A DNA stretch of 23,605 bases, from the NCBI GenBank assembly GCA_036273735.1, contig DASUHA010000122.1, forward strand, positions 1 to 23,605, in the 5' to 3' direction. The DNA comes from 13-2-20CM-66-19 sp036273735 (GTDB taxonomy: Bacteria; Pseudomonadota; Gammaproteobacteria; Steroidobacterales; Steroidobacteraceae). A program made the position numbers and the translations under genes. The notes beneath the pieces were generated by a model, which was given only the letters and a program-made list of their open reading frames with translations, searched no databases and was not told the origin of the DNA. This document shows positions 22,367 through 23,605 of this stretch, piece after piece (position 1 is the stretch's first letter; each line of letters opens with the position of its first letter).

Positions 22367-23308
22367 TTGCGGGAGATGATGTTCGTCCCCGGAGGCACTT
22401 TTCTCATGGGCTCGGACCGGCACTATCCGGAAGAAGCGCCGGCCCATCGTGTCGCAGTCGATGACTTCTGGATCGACCGGGACCCGGTCACCAATGCCGA
22501 CTTCGAGCGTTTCGTACGGGGGAGCGGCTATGTGACGCTCGCCGAGCAGGCCCTCGATCCGACGCAGTATCCGGGCGTCGCGCGGCATCTGCTGTCGCCT
22601 GCCTCGCTCGTCTTCTCACCTCCCCGGCTCGCGATGGGGGCGACCGACTGGCGGCAGTGGTGGCAGCTCGTGCCGGGCGCGAGCTGGCGTCGCCCGTATG
22701 GGCCGGAGTCGTCGTGGCGTGGCCTCGAGGACCATCCAGTCGTGCACATCGCCTTTCAGGATGCGCTGGCGTACGCACGGTGGGCTGGAAAGGATCTGCC
22801 GACCGAGGCGGAGTGGGAGCATGCTGCGCGAGGAGGCCTGGAGGATGCGGAATACGCGTGGGGTGAGCTCTTCACGCCGGGCGGGCACCACATGGCCAAC
22901 ACCTGGCAGGGCCGGTTCCCCCATGAGAATAGCTTGCTCGATGGATTCGAGCGCACCTCGCCGGTGCGCAGCTTCCTGCCGAACGGTTATGGGTTATATG
23001 ACATGATCGGAAATGTCTGGGAGTGGACCTCCGATTTTTTTGCGCCTCGCCATCCCGCGCCGCCCGCGAAGGCCTGTTGCGTGCCTCGCAACCCGCGCAA
23101 CTCGAATCCCGCGGGCAGCTTCGACCCCGACCTGCCGGCTATCGGCGTTCCTCGCCGCGTCATCAAGGGCGGCTCGCACCTTTGCGCGCCGGAGTATTGC
23201 CGCCGTTACCGGCCGGCTGCGCGCCAGCCGCAGTCGGTCGATAGCCCGACCTCGCACATCGGATTCCGCTGCATCGCTCGCGATGCCGCTCAGGTGTCGC
23301 GAAGTTGA
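22367..23308 (+). CDS. Formylglycine-generating enzyme (SUMF1/FGE family)
   Basis: Converts the Cys of sulfatase CxPSR motifs to formylglycine, using O2 and copper. 313 residues. FGE-fold landmarks: MFVPGGTFLMGSD (5-17), LPTEAEWEHAARGG (144-157), GLYDMIGNVWEWTSD (209-223), and the C-terminal KGGSHLCAPEYCRRYRPAAR with C273 and C278 five residues apart, as in human SUMF1 C336/C341. Keeping both cysteines separates true FGEs from the many relatives without them. The start is likely TTG 22367: AGGAG (22356-22360) is 6 bases away, while ATG 22376/22379 are poorly spaced. No signal peptide, so it is probably cytoplasmic, acting before export. Its likely client is the divergent sulfatase. Confidence 0.93.
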   Translation: MREMMFVPGGTFLMGSDRHYPEEAPAHRVAVDDFWIDRDPVTNADFERFVRGSGYVTLAEQALDPTQYPGVARHLLSPASLVFSPPRLAMGATDWRQWWQLVPGASWRRPYGPESSWRGLEDHPVVHIAFQDALAYARWAGKDLPTEAEWEHAARGGLEDAEYAWGELFTPGGHHMANTWQGRFPHENSLLDGFERTSPVRSFLPNGYGLYDMIGNVWEWTSDFFAPRHPAPPAKACCVPRNPRNSNPAGSFDPDLPAIGVPRRVIKGGSHLCAPEYCRRYRPAARQPQSVDSPTSHIGFRCIARDAAQVSRS

Positions 23309-23313
23309 TTCAT

Positions 23314-23330
23314 CGCCGCGGTTGGCGGCG
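23314..23330. terminator. GC hairpin between convergent FGE and terminal gene
   Basis: CGCCGC (23314-23319) and GCGGCG (23325-23330), 5-base loop, between the stops of two convergent genes. No U-run on either strand; a weak bidirectional terminator at best. Confidence 0.3.
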
Positions 23331-23367
23331 CCGGTAACCTCGTGCCGGAGGGTCCGCCATCGCCCGG

Positions 23368-23605
23368 TCACGGCAAGGAGGAGGAGCCGGAGCGTTGCTC
23401 GCGAGCGCGGCGCTCCGCCATCAGGCGCCGGCGGCCGTCGGGCGAGATCGCCGACAGGGCATCAATGAGCGGTCCGCTGAAATCCTCTACGAAGCCATTC
23501 CAACTGAGGCGCCATGCGGCGAGTGCCTGGCCCGCGGCGCGCGGATCGAACGGCTCGGCTGCGATCTGGCGGGCGAGCTCACGGCGGGCGGCAGCAACCC
23601 GCAGA
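23368..23605 (-). CDS. Periplasmic metal-resistance-type protein, C-terminal part (partial)
   Basis: The last 78 residues of a leftward gene cut by the window end; stop TGA at 23368-23370. The visible part is helical and charged: AARRELARQIAAEPFDPRAA, then LIDALSAISPDGRRRLMAERRARE. The pattern EPFD...L.ALS...RRR resembles heavy-metal resistance proteins of the Metal_resist/CnrR kind, small periplasmic proteins that often modulate an adjacent ECF sigma factor. The N-terminus, and any membrane anchor, lies outside the window, so this call is tentative. Confidence 0.55.
   Translation of the reverse strand, partial: LRVAAARRELARQIAAEPFDPRAAGQALAAWRLSWNGFVEDFSGPLIDALSAISPDGRRRLMAERRAREQRSGSSSLP

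Overview
This is a 23.6 kb stretch of GC-rich, densely packed bacterial chromosome. Gene content (biosynthetic arginine decarboxylase, TtcA, M32 carboxypeptidase, a lone glycogen synthase, a UvrD/Rep-type helicase, a COG4798-like lipoprotein) suggests a gammaproteobacterium, perhaps near Xanthomonadales, Nevskiales or Steroidobacterales. That placement is inference from gene content and codon style only. I see no rRNA, tRNA, CRISPR array, insertion sequence, transposase or phage gene, and no gene-free stretch longer than 300 bases.

Layout. Positions 1-3513 read rightward: speA behind a leader with two hairpins, a small RRM RNA-binding protein ending in a textbook intrinsic terminator, and a lipoprotein with a methyltransferase-like domain. 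Positions 3648-6884 read leftward: a superfamily 1 helicase and a sulfotransferase-like protein. Positions 6972-7979 read rightward: a Nudix hydrolase and a conserved hypothetical. Positions 8031-9323 read leftward: two tightly spaced proteins I do not recognise. A HAD hydrolase (-) and a glutathione S-transferase (+) then diverge at about 10.24 kb.

Positions 10964-17274 form a leftward run of five genes. In transcription order they are M32 carboxypeptidase, ttcA, a tyrosine phosphatase/ADP-ribosylglycohydrolase fusion, a HEAGH zinc peptidase and an ATP-grasp ligase. The first three are nearly contiguous and probably one operon; the last two follow after short gaps. Upstream, a very small membrane ORF (-) faces glgA (+).

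Positions 19182-23308 are the most distinctive part. A leftward unit encodes a 49-residue exported peptide, a membrane di-iron (sterol desaturase/fatty acid hydroxylase) enzyme and a periplasmic sulfatase with a CxPSR formylglycine motif. A divergent unit encodes a small exported beta-rich protein and a formylglycine-generating enzyme that keeps the two active-site cysteines. The enzyme that activates sulfatases therefore sits beside a sulfatase, and the hydroxylase suggests a lipid or sterol-like substrate. The window closes with the C-terminus of a probable Metal_resist-type periplasmic protein on the minus strand.
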